This document shows positions 1 to 10,177 of a stretch of DNA of 52,727 nt, in pieces. A program made the position numbers and the translations under genes. Below the pieces are notes generated by a model, which saw only the letters and a program-made list of their open reading frames with translations, was not told the DNA's origin and searched no databases. This DNA is from Streptomyces roseicoloratus. GTDB lineage: Bacteria > Actinomycetota > Actinomycetes > Streptomycetales > Streptomycetaceae. The first letter of the stretch is position 1, and every line of letters starts with the position of its first letter. The stretch covers positions 1 through 52,727 of the forward strand of contig NZ_SDOY01000151.1 of assembly GCF_004117935.1 (NCBI RefSeq), given 5' to 3'.

Positions 1-430
1 CGGACGGCAGCCCGCCGTACCGCACCCGGGCGGGCAGTCGGCGCCGCCCGCGCCGAGCCCGTCGGAGACGGGCAGCTTCCCTCTGCCGCCACCGCCGCAG
101 CGGACGCCGGTCCCGACGCCCACGCAGGCCGTCGCGAGCCCGCCGCCCCCCGGCTACGCGCCCGCTCCGGCACCCGTGCCGGGCCCGGGCTCCCTGCCGG
201 CCCCCGCGCAGACGGCCCCGGGTCCCTACACCGCCCCCGCCGCCTTCGCCCAGGCCCCCACCGCCGCCGTGCCGTACGAGCACGGGGTCCCACCCACGCG
301 TGAGGCCTCCGATCGGCCGGTGCCGGTTCCCGCCCGCCGGCCGGGACCGCCGGCGAAGGTGGCGGTCCCCGTCCTCATCACGGCGCTGCTCTGCTTCGCC
401 GTGGGCGTCTGGGCACTCCTCCAGGCATAG
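1..430 (+). CDS. C-terminal part of a proline-rich membrane-anchored protein (5' end outside window)
   Basis: Only the last 142 or so codons are visible, reading in the frame that starts at base 2 and ending at TAG 428-430. The visible protein is a long Pro/Ala-rich, low-complexity linker followed by one hydrophobic segment (about 18 residues around VAVPVLITALLCFAVGVW) that ends four residues from the C terminus. That layout fits a C-terminal tail anchor after a disordered region. The catalytic or binding part must lie upstream of the window, so no function can be given. It is convergent with the secreted protein gene that ends at 663. The frame is judged real because it is open to the window edge and ends in a plausible membrane anchor. 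Confidence 0.6.
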   Translation, partial: GRQPAVPHPGGQSAPPAPSPSETGSFPLPPPPQRTPVPTPTQAVASPPPPGYAPAPAPVPGPGSLPAPAQTAPGPYTAPAAFAQAPTAAVPYEHGVPPTREASDRPVPVPARRPGPPAKVAVPVLITALLCFAVGVWALLQA

Positions 431-439
431 GGCACACCC

Positions 440-560
440 CTGCCGGACCCCTACCCCTGCCGGACCCGGCCGGCTCCCTGCCGGATCCCGGTCGGGCCCC
501 TGCCGGACCCGGTCGGCTCCCTGCCGGCTCCCCGCCGGACCCCGGTCGGCGCTCGGTCGG
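440..560. repeat. Degenerate CTGCCGGACCC-type short repeats
   Basis: Between two convergent genes the sequence repeats variants of CTGCCGGACCCGGTCGGCTCC, with five to six imperfect units. It looks like slipped-strand expansion of GC-rich DNA. No gene is seen here. Confidence 0.6.
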
Positions 561-603
561 TCCGCCCGGCGCCCCGGCCGGACCGGCCCCGGACCCGGAC
601 CAC

Positions 604-670
604 GATCAGGCCGGACCGGTCGGATCAGGCCGGACCGGTCGGATCAGGCCGGACCGGTCGGATCAGGCCG
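604..670. repeat. 19-bp tandem repeat, three perfect copies plus a partial
   Basis: The 19-mer GATCAGGCCGGACCGGTCG is repeated perfectly at 604-622, 623-641 and 642-660, with a 10-base partial copy from 661. The stop codon of the minus-strand secreted protein gene (663-665) lies inside the partial copy, so the array sits right at its 3' end. The array contains the palindrome GACCGGTC in each unit. Confidence 0.9.
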
Positions 671-1988
671 TCGACCGCCGGGCCAGCAGCCACCAGGCGC
701 CCAGGCCGAGCAGCAGGACGCCGCCCGCGCCGATCCCGGCCACGCCGACGACCTTCATCGTGTCGCTCCTGGCGGCCTGCGGGCCGCTCTGCCCGCTCGC
801 AGCCGCGTCCCGGTCGTCGTCGGTCACGGCGAAGGACCCGGCGGGTCCGTCGTACGCCGGCCCGTCCTTCGGCTGCCCGGTGAGGTTCACCCGCAGGGTC
901 AGCGGCAGCGGCTTGTCCCCGTACTCCTTGGCGACCGCCGGGCTGAGGGTGGCCGAGACGTAGTACCAGCCCGCGAAGCGCACGGCGCTGGTCGAGTAGT
1001 TGCCGGAGAAGCGGTTCTCGTAGGCCACCGGCCGCTCGGGCTGGAGGGCCATCGTCGCCGGGTCGCCGCTGTACGTCATCGTGTCGCGGCTGACGTGGCC
1101 GAGCACCTGGTTCTCCAGGGACAGCGCGAGCGCGTGGGAGAGGTACTCGTCCGACGCGGGGCTGCTGCCGAGCTCGGCGCGGACGAACAGCTGCTGGCCC
1201 CAGTCGACCGGCACCCGGTAGATCAGCGTCTGGCCGGGCCTGATGTCGGTGCGCCACTCGCCCTGCTTCAGGGAGGTCGCCGCGCCGAAGCCGGCGCCGC
1301 CGTCGCGCCGCTGCGGCCCGCCCGTGGGCGGCGCGGGCGTGGCCGAGGGCCAGTTCGACGGCAGCGCCGTCGGTCCCGCCTTCGTGAGTCCCGGCTCGGT
1401 GCGGAAACGGATCTCCAGCTCCCAGTCCGCCGGATCGGACTCCTTCGCCGAGTCCCGCTCGACGAGCACGTAGTAGGCGCCCTGCTCCCGGCACGTGCTG
1501 GAGTCCGGGTCGATGGTCCGGTCGGCGTACGCGGTGATCGGACGGGCGAACTCGGCGGAGCCGAAGTCGGCTTCCTGGGAGCCGCACCGGTTGTTCGAGC
1601 CGTCCCGCATGCTCACCTTGATGCCGTCGCCGTACGCGACCTTGCCGCCCGTCTTCGGGACGGCGACGACGGAGACGTACGCGTTCTGCTTCGCGTCGAG
1701 GTCGACGCGGTAGTAGAGCTTGCCGTCCTTCTTGATGGTGTCGCGGTAGGTCTTCCCGGGCCGCAGCTGCTCGGCGTCCAGGTGGGAGACGGCGCCCTGC
1801 ACCGGCTGCGCGCCGTCCTCGAAGGCGTACCCGCCGCCGTCCCCGGCCGCCCACGCCGTGCCCGGCAGCAGGGCGGCCGCGCACGCCGCCGCGGCCAGCG
1901 CCCCGGCCACCCGCGTCCGCGCCGCGCGCACTCCTGTCGTACGCCCTCCCGCCGTACGGCCGGTGGCCCGTTGCCTCTTCACGCTCAT
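663..1988 (-). CDS. Secreted protein with C-terminal membrane anchor, function unknown
   Basis: The product is about 441 residues from the ATG at 1986-1988, which has GAGGGG just upstream. The N terminus has an Arg-rich stretch, a hydrophobic core and an AWA-type signal peptidase site near residue 47. A C-terminal hydrophobic helix (VVGVAGIGAGGVLLLGLGAW) followed by Arg residues would tether it to the outer membrane face. The middle looks like two beta-rich modules separated by a Pro/Thr linker near residues 205-220, each with a phrase like GKTYRDTI or GQTLIYRVPV, so an internal duplication is possible. It is probably an envelope protein. It sits next to the DNA gyrase region in Streptomyces but I do not recognise a named family. 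Confidence 0.75.
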   Translation of the reverse strand: MSVKRQRATGRTAGGRTTGVRAARTRVAGALAAAACAAALLPGTAWAAGDGGGYAFEDGAQPVQGAVSHLDAEQLRPGKTYRDTIKKDGKLYYRVDLDAKQNAYVSVVAVPKTGGKVAYGDGIKVSMRDGSNNRCGSQEADFGSAEFARPITAYADRTIDPDSSTCREQGAYYVLVERDSAKESDPADWELEIRFRTEPGLTKAGPTALPSNWPSATPAPPTGGPQRRDGGAGFGAATSLKQGEWRTDIRPGQTLIYRVPVDWGQQLFVRAELGSSPASDEYLSHALALSLENQVLGHVSRDTMTYSGDPATMALQPERPVAYENRFSGNYSTSAVRFAGWYYVSATLSPAVAKEYGDKPLPLTLRVNLTGQPKDGPAYDGPAGSFAVTDDDRDAAASGQSGPQAARSDTMKVVGVAGIGAGGVLLLGLGAWWLLARRSTA

Positions 1989-2087
1989 CCCCTCGTCGTG
2001 TCCGTGCCGGCCCATCCTGCCCGCCCGTACGGCCGACACCCTACAAATTCGCGTGAGCAAGCACTTCGTTCGCCGAGGCGAACAGAA

Positions 2088-2122
2088 TGAGGCCCCGGCC
2101 GCTCGAAGCGGCCGGGGCCTCA
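2088..2122 (-). terminator. Strong hairpin terminator after the DLW-39 gene
   Basis: A perfect 16-bp stem (2088-2103 paired with 2107-2122) closes a 3-base loop. It lies 22 bases past the stop of the minus-strand DLW-39 gene. There is no T-run, as is usual in Streptomyces. Confidence 0.75.
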
Positions 2123-2143
2123 CTCACAGACGATGCTTTCGTC

Positions 2144-2278
2144 TCACACACCCGAACCTGCGGGCACGGAGTCGGTCGCCTCCGTCCACAGATCCTGCTC
2201 GGCGCGATCCGCCTGGATCTGGCGGTACACGAGGAGCCCGCCGATGGCGGCCAGTGCGACCAGGAGAAGCTTCTTCAC
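2144..2278 (-). CDS. DLW-39 family small membrane protein
   Basis: This is a 44-residue protein starting at GTG 2276-2278. It begins with two lysines, followed by a hydrophobic stretch (LLLVALAAIGGLLVY) that is a single membrane helix, and then RQIQADRAEQDLWTEATD. The QDLWxEATD motif is the hallmark that names the actinobacterial DLW-39 family. Function is unknown. The short length, the conserved motif and its place beside tRNA-Ile downstream of gyrA support it. It is small enough to be missed by routine gene calling. An upstream in-frame start would give a longer, Arg-rich and unlikely N terminus. Confidence 0.85.
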   Translation of the reverse strand: MKKLLLVALAAIGGLLVYRQIQADRAEQDLWTEATDSVPAGSGV

Positions 2279-2382
2279 CGCGCGACCTCGTCTTTCGTTG
2301 ACGTAGGAGACTTCTGACGCCCACTCTACACACCGGTCGATACCGATCAGTGACCTAGGCCGACAACGCGCGCGCAAAACCA

Positions 2383-2415
2383 ATCGGCCCGGACGGGTGA
2401 ACCGTCCGGGCCGAT
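2383..2415 (-). terminator. Hairpin terminator downstream of tRNA-Ile
   Basis: A perfect 13- to 14-bp GC-rich stem (2383-2396 with 2402-2415) and a 5-base loop lie 9 bases past the 3' end of the minus-strand tRNA gene. Confidence 0.75.
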
Positions 2416-2423
2416 CTTCGCTG

Positions 2424-2497
2424 TGGGGCTAACAGGATTTGAACCTGTGGCCTCATCCTTATCAGGGATGCGCTCTAACCAACTGAGCTATAGCCCC
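2424..2497 (-). tRNA. tRNA-Ile (anticodon GAT)
   Basis: The reverse strand folds as a 74-base tRNA. The 7-bp acceptor stem is GGGGCTA paired with TAGCCCC, the D arm contains AGCTCAGTTGGTTAGAGC, the anticodon loop is CTGATAA with anticodon GAT, and the T arm contains GGTTCAAATCC. The discriminator base is A. The 3' CCA is not encoded, as is common in Streptomyces. In many actinobacteria an Ile tRNA and an Ala tRNA follow gyrA; only the Ile gene is seen here. Confidence 0.97.
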
Positions 2498-2632
2498 GCC
2501 GCGCCTTGCGGGGTGTGTCCCGCGCGCTGACTCCTGAAGATTAGCGCACGTGGGGGCCAGTCCCAAAATCGCCCGGAGCCAGAGGCTCCTGTCGGCACGG
2601 CGAGCAGGCCCCCGCACGTCAGCAGGCGCAGG

Positions 2633-3316
2633 TCACTCGTCCTCGGCGAGCGTGAGCTCGACACCGCCCACGAAGCCGGCCGACAGGTTGTAGATGAACG
2701 CGCCCAGCGTCGCCAGGGCCGTCATCAGGACCACGTCGATCACGGCGATCACCGAGGTGAACATCAGGACGCGCGGCAGCGACAGGAAGGACTGCAGGTC
2801 GAAGCCGTTCGACTCGTTGGAGCCGGTCGCCTCGCTGATCGTGCCGCCCACGGTCGAGAAGACGCCCATGGCGTCCATGACCATCCACAGCACCGCCGCG
2901 GCCACCACCGTGCAGATGCCGAGCGCGATGGAGAGCAGGAAGCTCACCTTCATCACCGACCACGGATCGGCCTTGGCCACCCGCAGCCGCGCCTTGCGGG
3001 TCCGCGGCGTCGTGCGCGCCCCCGTACGGGCCTTGCGCATGGCGGCGGCGTTCTGGCCGCCCAGGGTCCCGCCCTGGCCACCCTGACCGCCCTGCGTGCC
3101 ACCGGCCGCCCCGTAGGCCTGCGGCGGGTGGTAGGGGCCGCTCTGCTGCGCCCCCGTCCGCTCGCCGGGCAGCGGCCCGTTGTACGTGTCGTACGAGGGG
3201 CCCTGCCCCCGCGTGTCCGTCACCGTAACCCCCTGGGAGTCCGTGGCGGAGCCACGGGCACCGCTCGATCCTGCGGACCGGCCCTCGGCCGGACCGGCGC
3301 CCGTGGCTCCACTCAC
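2633..3316 (-). CDS. DUF3566 transmembrane protein
   Basis: A 227-residue protein from GTG 3314-3316, with GAGGAG just upstream inside the gyrA stop region. Residues 1-110 are a Gly/Gln/Ser-rich disordered tail. The C-terminal half has the DUF3566 pattern: a basic stretch, then helix one (VMKVSFLLSIALGICTVVAA), a loop with residues typical of the family, and helix two (VIAVIDVVLMTALATLGAF). It directly follows gyrA (4-base gap), the same position as Rv0007 in M. tuberculosis, so it is probably co-transcribed with gyrBA. No biochemical role is known to me. Confidence 0.88.
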   Translation of the reverse strand: MSGATGAGPAEGRSAGSSGARGSATDSQGVTVTDTRGQGPSYDTYNGPLPGERTGAQQSGPYHPPQAYGAAGGTQGGQGGQGGTLGGQNAAAMRKARTGARTTPRTRKARLRVAKADPWSVMKVSFLLSIALGICTVVAAAVLWMVMDAMGVFSTVGGTISEATGSNESNGFDLQSFLSLPRVLMFTSVIAVIDVVLMTALATLGAFIYNLSAGFVGGVELTLAEDE

Positions 3317-3319
3317 GCT

Positions 3320-5920
<2,601 letters not shown>

Positions 5921-5961
5921 TGCTGGTCGTCAGTCCTTTCGTACGGTCAGCTGAGACCGAC

Positions 5962-7968
5962 TCAGATGTCGAGGAAGCGAACGTCCTTGGCGTTGCGCTG
6001 GATGAACGAGCGCCGTGCCTCGACGTCCTCGCCCATCAGCACCGAGAACAGGTCGTCGGCCTGGGCGGCGTCGTCCAGGGTGACCTGGCCGAGCACGCGG
6101 TGCTCGACGTCCATGGTGGTGACGCGCAGCTCCTCGGCGTTCATCTCGCCGAGACCCTTGAAGCGCTGGATCGAGTCTTCCCTGATCCGCTTGCCGTTCT
6201 GCTTGCCCAGCTCGACGAGCGCGTCGCGCTCGCGGTCCGAGTACGCGTACTCGAAGTCGTCCCGGCCCCACTTGATCTTGTACAGCGGCGGGCGGGAGAG
6301 GTAGACGTGCCCGGCCTCGACCAGCGGGCGCATGAAGCGGAAGAGGAAGGTCAGCAGCAGGGTGTTGATGTGCTGGCCGTCGACGTCGGCGTCCGCCATC
6401 AGGATGATCTTGTGATAGCGGAGCTTCTCGATGTCGAAGTCCTCGTGCACACCGGTGCCGAAGGCGGAGATCAGCGCCTGGACCTCGGTGTTCTGCAGGA
6501 TCTTGTCGACCCGGGCCTTCTCGACGTTCAGGATCTTGCCGCGGATCGGCAGGATGGCCTGGTACATCGGGTTGCGGCCGGACTTGGCCGAGCCGCCGGC
6601 GGAGTCACCCTCGACGATGAAGATCTCGCACTTGGTGGGGTCGTTCGACTGGCAGTCGGAGAGCTTGCCCGGCAGGGACGCCGACTCCAGGAGACCCTTG
6701 CGGCGGGTCAGGTCGCGGGCCTTGCGGGCGGCCACGCGCGCGGTGGCGGCGGTGATGCCCTTGCGGACGATGTCCGCGGCCTCGTTGGGGTTGCGGTCGA
6801 ACCAGTCCGTGAGGTGCTCGAAGACGACCTTCTGGACGAAGGTCTTCGCCTCGGTGTTGCCCAGCTTGGTCTTGGTCTGGCCCTCGAACTGCGGCTCGCC
6901 GATCTTGACCGAGATGATCGCGGTCAGACCCTCGCGGATGTCGTCACCCGTGAGGTTGTCGTCCTTCTCGCGGAGCAGCTTCTTCTCGCGCGCGTACTTG
7001 TTGACGAGCGTCGTCAGCGCGGCGCGGAAGCCCTCCTCGTGCGTACCGCCCTCGTGCGTGTGGATCGTGTTCGCGAACGAGTACACGCCCTCGCTGTACG
7101 AGGAGTTCCACTGCATCGCGATCTCGACCGAGAGGAGGCGCTCCTTGTCCTCGGCCTCGATGTCGATGACGGTGGGGTGGATCAGCTCGCCCTTGCGCGA
7201 GTTGAGGTACTTCACGAAGTCGACGATGCCGCCCTCGTAGTGGTACTTCACCGTGCGCGCGGCGGACTCGGCGGCCGCCTCGGCGTCGGGGTCGTCGGCA
7301 CCGACGGTGGCCTTCGCGGACTCGCGCTCGTCGGTGAGCGTGATCGTCAGGCCCTTGTTGAGGAAGGCCATCTCCTGGAAGCGGCGCGAGAGCGTCTCGA
7401 AGGAGTACTCGACCGTCTCGAAGATGTCCGGGTCGGACCAGAACGTGACGGAGGTGCCGGTCTCGTCGGTCGCCTCGTGCTTGGCGAGGGGCGCGGTCGG
7501 GGCGCCCATCTTGTAGTCCTGCGTCCAGCGGTGGCCGTCGGTCTTGATCTCCACCGAGACCTTGGTGGAGAGGGCGTTGACGACGGAGACGCCGACACCG
7601 TGCAGACCGCCGGAGACGGCGTAGCCGCCGCCGCCGAACTTGCCGCCCGCGTGGAGGACGGTCAGCACGACCTCGACGGCCGGCTTGCCCTCGGACTCGA
7701 CGATGCCGACGGGGATGCCGCGGCCGTTGTCGACGACGCGGACGCCGCCGTCGGCCAGGATCGTCACGTCGATGGTGTCCGCGTGGCCGGCAAGGGCCTC
7801 GTCGACCGAGTTGTCGACGACCTCCTGCACCATGTGGTGCAGGCCGCGCTCACCGGTCGAGCCGATGTACATGCCAGGGCGCTTGCGCACGGCATCCAAG
7901 CCCTCGAGGACCTGGATGTTGCTGGCGGTGTACTGGTTGTTCTCGTTGGGGTTGCCGGAATCGGCCAC
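5962..7968 (-). CDS. gyrB: DNA gyrase subunit B
   Basis: The ATPase subunit of gyrase, 668 residues from GTG 7966-7968. I chose this start because AAAGGG sits about 8 bases upstream; an in-frame ATG at 8008-8010 would add 14 residues but has no ribosome-binding site. The GHKL ATPase motifs are present: EVVDNSVDEA, DNGRGIPVG and GGLHGVG. The Toprim metal-binding parts EGDSAGG and DADVDGQHI follow, and the C-terminal gyrase-B segment ends in DVRFLDI. It is first in the gyrBA-DUF3566 operon. The N terminus is shorter than in some Streptomyces GyrB proteins, which carry a longer variable stretch before the ATPase domain. Confidence 0.97.
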   Translation of the reverse strand: MADSGNPNENNQYTASNIQVLEGLDAVRKRPGMYIGSTGERGLHHMVQEVVDNSVDEALAGHADTIDVTILADGGVRVVDNGRGIPVGIVESEGKPAVEVVLTVLHAGGKFGGGGYAVSGGLHGVGVSVVNALSTKVSVEIKTDGHRWTQDYKMGAPTAPLAKHEATDETGTSVTFWSDPDIFETVEYSFETLSRRFQEMAFLNKGLTITLTDERESAKATVGADDPDAEAAAESAARTVKYHYEGGIVDFVKYLNSRKGELIHPTVIDIEAEDKERLLSVEIAMQWNSSYSEGVYSFANTIHTHEGGTHEEGFRAALTTLVNKYAREKKLLREKDDNLTGDDIREGLTAIISVKIGEPQFEGQTKTKLGNTEAKTFVQKVVFEHLTDWFDRNPNEAADIVRKGITAATARVAARKARDLTRRKGLLESASLPGKLSDCQSNDPTKCEIFIVEGDSAGGSAKSGRNPMYQAILPIRGKILNVEKARVDKILQNTEVQALISAFGTGVHEDFDIEKLRYHKIILMADADVDGQHINTLLLTFLFRFMRPLVEAGHVYLSRPPLYKIKWGRDDFEYAYSDRERDALVELGKQNGKRIREDSIQRFKGLGEMNAEELRVTTMDVEHRVLGQVTLDDAAQADDLFSVLMGEDVEARRSFIQRNAKDVRFLDI

Positions 7969-8429
7969 GAAGCGCCCTTTCTGGCACAGCACAGGCCGTT
8001 CTCCGGGCATACGGGAGCGGCTGCGTCGTTCGACTTGTTCCGCAGGGTGGCGGGATTGTCTTCCAGTCTACCGGTACCACTGACACTCATGGGGGTTTGC
8101 CGGTACCTGAATGCTCATGTGCCGCCCTCGACGGGCGCGAGACGACTCCCCATATCTGGAGAGGGGCTCCAGAGGCCTCTGACGGCCACCTAGCGCTTCG
8201 GGTCGTAGCGCGTTGTGGCGGGGCGGGGGCGGAGCGGGCCGACCGGCCGGTATGGAGGGCACGGGGGCGGGCGGGGCGGTGCGGTGACGCGGTGCCCGTA
8301 CGGGCCTGACGGCCGCCCGCCGGCGTGCCTGTACGAACCTGCCGGGCGACCGCCGGCGTGCCCGTACGAGCCTGACGGCCGACCGCCGGCGTGCCCGTAC
8401 GAACCTGCCGGCCGACCGCCGGAGCTCCG
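7969..8429. promoter_or_regulatory. gyrB upstream region (461 bp without a gene)
   Basis: This gap between the DciA-like gene and gyrB must hold the gyrB promoter, since the upstream gene is followed by a repeat array. I could not fix a -10/-35 pair with confidence. It includes an inverted sequence near 8155-8175 (CTGGAGAGGGGCTCCAG). The part at 8296-8427 is a tandem repeat listed separately. Confidence 0.4.
8296..8427. repeat. 33-bp tandem repeat, four copies
   Basis: Four adjacent 33-base units (8296-8328, 8329-8361, 8362-8394, 8395-8427) share the pattern CCGTACGARCCTGMCGGCCG followed by ACCGCCGGCGTGC, with only a few differences. The unit length is a multiple of three, so several frames stay open across the array. 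It ends two bases before the stop of the DciA-like gene. It appears to be a minisatellite, not a coding element. Confidence 0.9.
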
Positions 8430-9002
8430 CTACCCGTACGTGTCGCCCGGGCCCATGGAGCCGGGGGCCCGCAGCGGCCCGTACCCGCGGCGGGGGCCGC
8501 CGGGGCCCAGGACCCTGATGATCCGTACGGTCCCGTGGCCGAGGTCCTCGTTCAGCCGCGCCACCAGCCGCGGGGCGAGCAGCCGCAGCTGCGTCGCCCA
8601 CGCCGTGGAGTCGCACTGCACGGTGAGCACCCGCTCCTCCGGGTCCTCGTCGTACTTCAGCGGTACGCAGTGCTTGGCCAGGTCCTCGCCGACGATCTGC
8701 GGCCAGCGGCCCATGACGCCGCCGACGGCCGCGGGCGTCTCCCAGCCCCGCTCGGTGATCAGCCGGTTGATCGCGGCGCCGAGTGCCATCGGGTCGCGTC
8801 CGTCGGCGTGCGCGCCGGAGCGCAGGCCGCCACCGCGCCGGGCCTGCTTCTTCTGGGCCGCCGCCGCGCCCCGCGCCCGCGCCTGCTCCTTGGCGGCGCG
8901 CAGCGCGACCCGGGCGAGATCCACACCGGACGGCTCGGGAGCCGCCGCGGCGACCGGGGGCGCGGACTTGTCCACAGGCTGTGGGGAAGTGTTCTCGGTC
9001 AT
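8430..9002 (-). CDS. DUF721 / DciA-like protein
   Basis: A 190-residue protein from ATG 9000-9002, overlapping the recF stop by four bases. Residues 1-70 are low-complexity and basic. The DUF721 domain spans about residues 70-170 and includes the family phrases GRWPQIVGEDLAKHC, LTVQCDSTAWATQLRLL and VRIIRVLGPG. DUF721 proteins of the DciA type help load or operate the DnaB replicative helicase; the M. tuberculosis homologue Rv0004 occupies the same place between recF and gyrB. The role here is inferred from family and position. A perfect DnaA box lies inside its first codons. The C-terminal tail is Gly/Pro-rich and ends at a 33-bp repeat array. Confidence 0.85.
   Translation of the reverse strand: MTENTSPQPVDKSAPPVAAAAPEPSGVDLARVALRAAKEQARARGAAAAQKKQARRGGGLRSGAHADGRDPMALGAAINRLITERGWETPAAVGGVMGRWPQIVGEDLAKHCVPLKYDEDPEERVLTVQCDSTAWATQLRLLAPRLVARLNEDLGHGTVRIIRVLGPGGPRRGYGPLRAPGSMGPGDTYG
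8968..8988. promoter_or_regulatory. Inverted DnaA-box pair in the 5' end of the DciA-like gene
   Basis: A perfect box TTGTCCACA (8968-8976) is followed after 3 bases by TGTGGGGAA (8980-8988), a weaker box on the other strand. The geometry is the same as in the dnaA promoter at 15151-15171. Confidence 0.6.
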
Positions 9003-10120
9003 ACGCGCTCCACCGTCCCGCCGGACACCGCGTACCTCGCCCCCGCCAGCACGCCCGGCACGTCGTCGTCCACCGCCGCCGTGACGAGCACCTGCTCGCC
9101 CGGGGCGACCAGTTCCGCGAGCCGCTCGCGCCGGCGCGCGTCGAGCTCGGCGAAGACGTCGTCGAGGACGAGCACCGGCTCGTTGCCCTCGGCCCGCAGC
9201 AGGTCGTACGAGGCGAGGCGCAGCGCCAGTGCGTACGACCAGGACTCGCCGTGGCTCGCGTACCCCTTGGCCGGCAGGTCGCCGAGCTTGAGCAGCAGGT
9301 CGTCGCGGTGCGGCCCGACCAGCGTGACGCCCCGCTCGATCTCCTGCTTGCGCACGTCGGCGAGCGCGGCGATCAGCTGTCCGTACAGCTCCTCGCGGGT
9401 GTGCCCGGCGCCGGGCGCGGACGGCTTGTACTCCAGCTGGACCGGCCCGCCGCCGGGCGCCAGCTGCTCGTACGCCTTGTCGGCGAGCGGCCGGAGCATC
9501 CCGATGAGGTCCAGCCGCTGGGCGAGCAGCTCGGCGCCGGCCCGGGCCAGGTGCTGGTCCCAGACGTCCAGGGTGGACATGTCCATGGAGCGGCCGCCGT
9601 GCCGCCGGGCCATGGCGGCGGACTTCAGGAGCGTGTTGCGCTGCTTGAGCACCCGTTCGTAGTCGGAGCGCACGCCCGCCATGCGCGGCGCGCGCGCCGT
9701 GATCAGCTCGTCCAGGAAGCGCCGGCGCTCGCCGGGGTCGCCCTTGATCAGCGCCAGGTCCTCGGGCGCGAACAGCACGGTGCGGATGATGCCCAGCACG
9801 TCACGGGGTCTGACCTGCGAGGACCTGTTGATACGGGCGCGGTTCGCCCGGCCCGGGTTGAGCTCCAGCTCGACCAGCTGGGAGCGCTCGCCCTGGGTGA
9901 CGGCCGCGCGGATGACCGCCCGCTCCGCGCCCATCCGCACCAGCGGGGCGTCGGAGGCGACGCGATGGCTGCCGAGGGTCGCGAGATAGCCGACCGCCTC
10001 GACGAGATTGGTCTTGCCCTGGCCGTTCGCCCCCACGAACGCGGTGACGCCCGGATCGAGCGGAACCTCGACCCGGGCGTACGAGCGGAAGTCGGCCAGC
10101 GACAGATGCGTGACGTGCAT
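8999..10120 (-). CDS. recF: DNA replication and repair protein RecF
   Basis: An SMC-like ATPase of 373 residues that helps load RecA at gapped DNA through RecOR. The Walker A motif is GANGQGKT near residues 30-37, the family ABC signature lies in the region SYALALRLAS, and Walker B is EPVLVLDDVFAELD near residue 310. It begins with MHVTHLSLADFRSY, typical of RecF. It starts at ATG 10118-10120 and overlaps the DciA-like gene at its end (ATGA), so the two are translationally coupled. It is separated from dnaN by a 6-phosphogluconate dehydrogenase gene. Confidence 0.97.
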   Translation of the reverse strand: MHVTHLSLADFRSYARVEVPLDPGVTAFVGANGQGKTNLVEAVGYLATLGSHRVASDAPLVRMGAERAVIRAAVTQGERSQLVELELNPGRANRARINRSSQVRPRDVLGIIRTVLFAPEDLALIKGDPGERRRFLDELITARAPRMAGVRSDYERVLKQRNTLLKSAAMARRHGGRSMDMSTLDVWDQHLARAGAELLAQRLDLIGMLRPLADKAYEQLAPGGGPVQLEYKPSAPGAGHTREELYGQLIAALADVRKQEIERGVTLVGPHRDDLLLKLGDLPAKGYASHGESWSYALALRLASYDLLRAEGNEPVLVLDDVFAELDARRRERLAELVAPGEQVLVTAAVDDDVPGVLAGARYAVSGGTVERV

Positions 10121-10177
10121 GGTGGGCGCCGACCTTCCCGCGGCGGGCTGTGCACCGCCGGGTGCACAGCCTGTGGA

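Noticed and set aside
2500..2632. A tRNA-Ala gene beside tRNA-Ile
   Set aside because: No cloverleaf can be formed and no T-arm motif is seen; only a short GGAGCC/GGCTCC hairpin near 2575-2589.
7980..8010. gyrB start at ATG 8008-8010
   Set aside because: No ribosome-binding site precedes it, while GTG 7966-7968 has AAAGGG at good spacing; it cannot be fully excluded.
8296..8427. Repeats as a CRISPR array
   Set aside because: Units are directly adjacent with no unique spacers and no cas genes nearby.
8068..8616. Possible Arg-rich extension of a minus-strand protein through the 33-bp repeats
   Set aside because: The DciA-like frame stops at 8430 before the array, and the extension is in another frame with only repeat sequence.
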